From NCBI GenBank assembly GCA_020444775.1, contig JAGRHX010000129.1:1-5659 (forward strand): 5,659 nucleotides of DNA. Reading direction: 5' to 3'. The DNA is from Gammaproteobacteria bacterium. Lineage in GTDB: Bacteria; Pseudomonadota; Gammaproteobacteria; HK1. Positions 5,595 to 5,659 of this stretch are shown here, piece after piece; within the stretch, counting starts at the first letter, position 1; each line of letters opens with the position of its first letter. A program made the translations under genes and the position numbers. The notes below the pieces were generated by a model, which was not told the origin of the DNA, ran no database searches, and was given only the letters and a program-made list of their open reading frames with translations.

Positions 5595-5618
5595 ACTGCT
5601 CGCCCGCGGGCGAGCAGT
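5595..5618 (+). terminator. 24-bp perfect palindrome after rdgC
   Basis: Starting 14 nt after the rdgC stop codon, ACTGCTCGCCCG at 5595-5606 is followed directly by its exact reverse complement at 5607-5618. As RNA it gives a 10-bp stem with a CGCG tetraloop. No T-run follows (CCCGCGGTCGTC), so it is not a textbook intrinsic terminator. It is a likely transcript end or 3' stabiliser, possibly acting for a convergent gene as well. The rest of 5582-5659 shows no gene. Confidence 0.6.
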
Positions 5619-5634
5619 CCCGCGGTCGTCAATT

Positions 5635-5659
5635 GGCGAACGATCCGGGGGCGAACGAT
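5635..5659. repeat. Short direct repeat at the right edge
   Basis: GGCGAACGAT occurs at 5635-5644 and again at 5650-5659, a 15-bp period with CCGGG between. The second copy ends on the last base of the window, so the array may continue. Its nature (start of a repeat array, binding sites or chance) cannot be judged from two copies. Confidence 0.4.

Noticed and set aside
1..5659. tRNA, rRNA, CRISPR array, insertion sequence or riboswitch
   Set aside because: No cloverleaf-like sequence, no array of regularly spaced repeats, no transposase-like frame, and no recognisable riboswitch core were seen in the intergenic stretches.

Overview
The window is GC-rich bacterial DNA, roughly two-thirds G+C by eye. 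It holds five complete protein genes in two divergent units. The right-hand gene is a clear rdgC, a family largely confined to Beta- and Gammaproteobacteria. Together with the high GC and the metabolic genes, this suggests a high-GC gamma- or betaproteobacterium. Species cannot be told from the sequence.

Layout. Positions 1-73 are the left edge, with a short 13-bp-period tandem repeat and no gene. Positions 74-4286 carry four minus-strand genes, transcribed right to left: a luciferase-like (LLM) flavin-dependent oxidoreductase (3225-4286), a TauD/TfdA-type Fe(II)/2-oxoglutarate dioxygenase (2213-3154), an HMG-CoA-lyase-like DRE-TIM lyase (1136-2110), and a zinc-free MDR enzyme of the NADPH:quinone oxidoreductase type (74-1048). 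The gaps between them are 70, 102 and 87 nt. Each gene has its own Shine-Dalgarno sequence, and each gap contains a GC-rich inverted repeat. Positions 4287-4690 form a 404-nt divergent control region with a perfect -10 hexamer facing rdgC, two dyads and a short direct repeat. rdgC follows at 4691-5581 on the plus strand. It is followed by a 24-bp perfect palindrome, the likely end of its transcript, and a 10-bp direct repeat at the right edge.

How the genes may work together. The four minus-strand genes look like one catabolic cluster: an oxygen-dependent hydroxylase, a flavin enzyme, a C-C bond lyase for a branched hydroxyacyl-CoA type substrate, and an NAD(P)H reductase of enones or quinones. 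No CoA ligase, transporter or regulator lies in the window, so the substrate cannot be named. The main oddity is that the lyase has Glu in place of the near-invariant metal-binding Asp of the RDG motif while keeping the other catalytic residues. This suggests a distinct subfamily rather than a true HMG-CoA lyase. rdgC is a housekeeping recombination gene and is probably functionally unrelated to the cluster.
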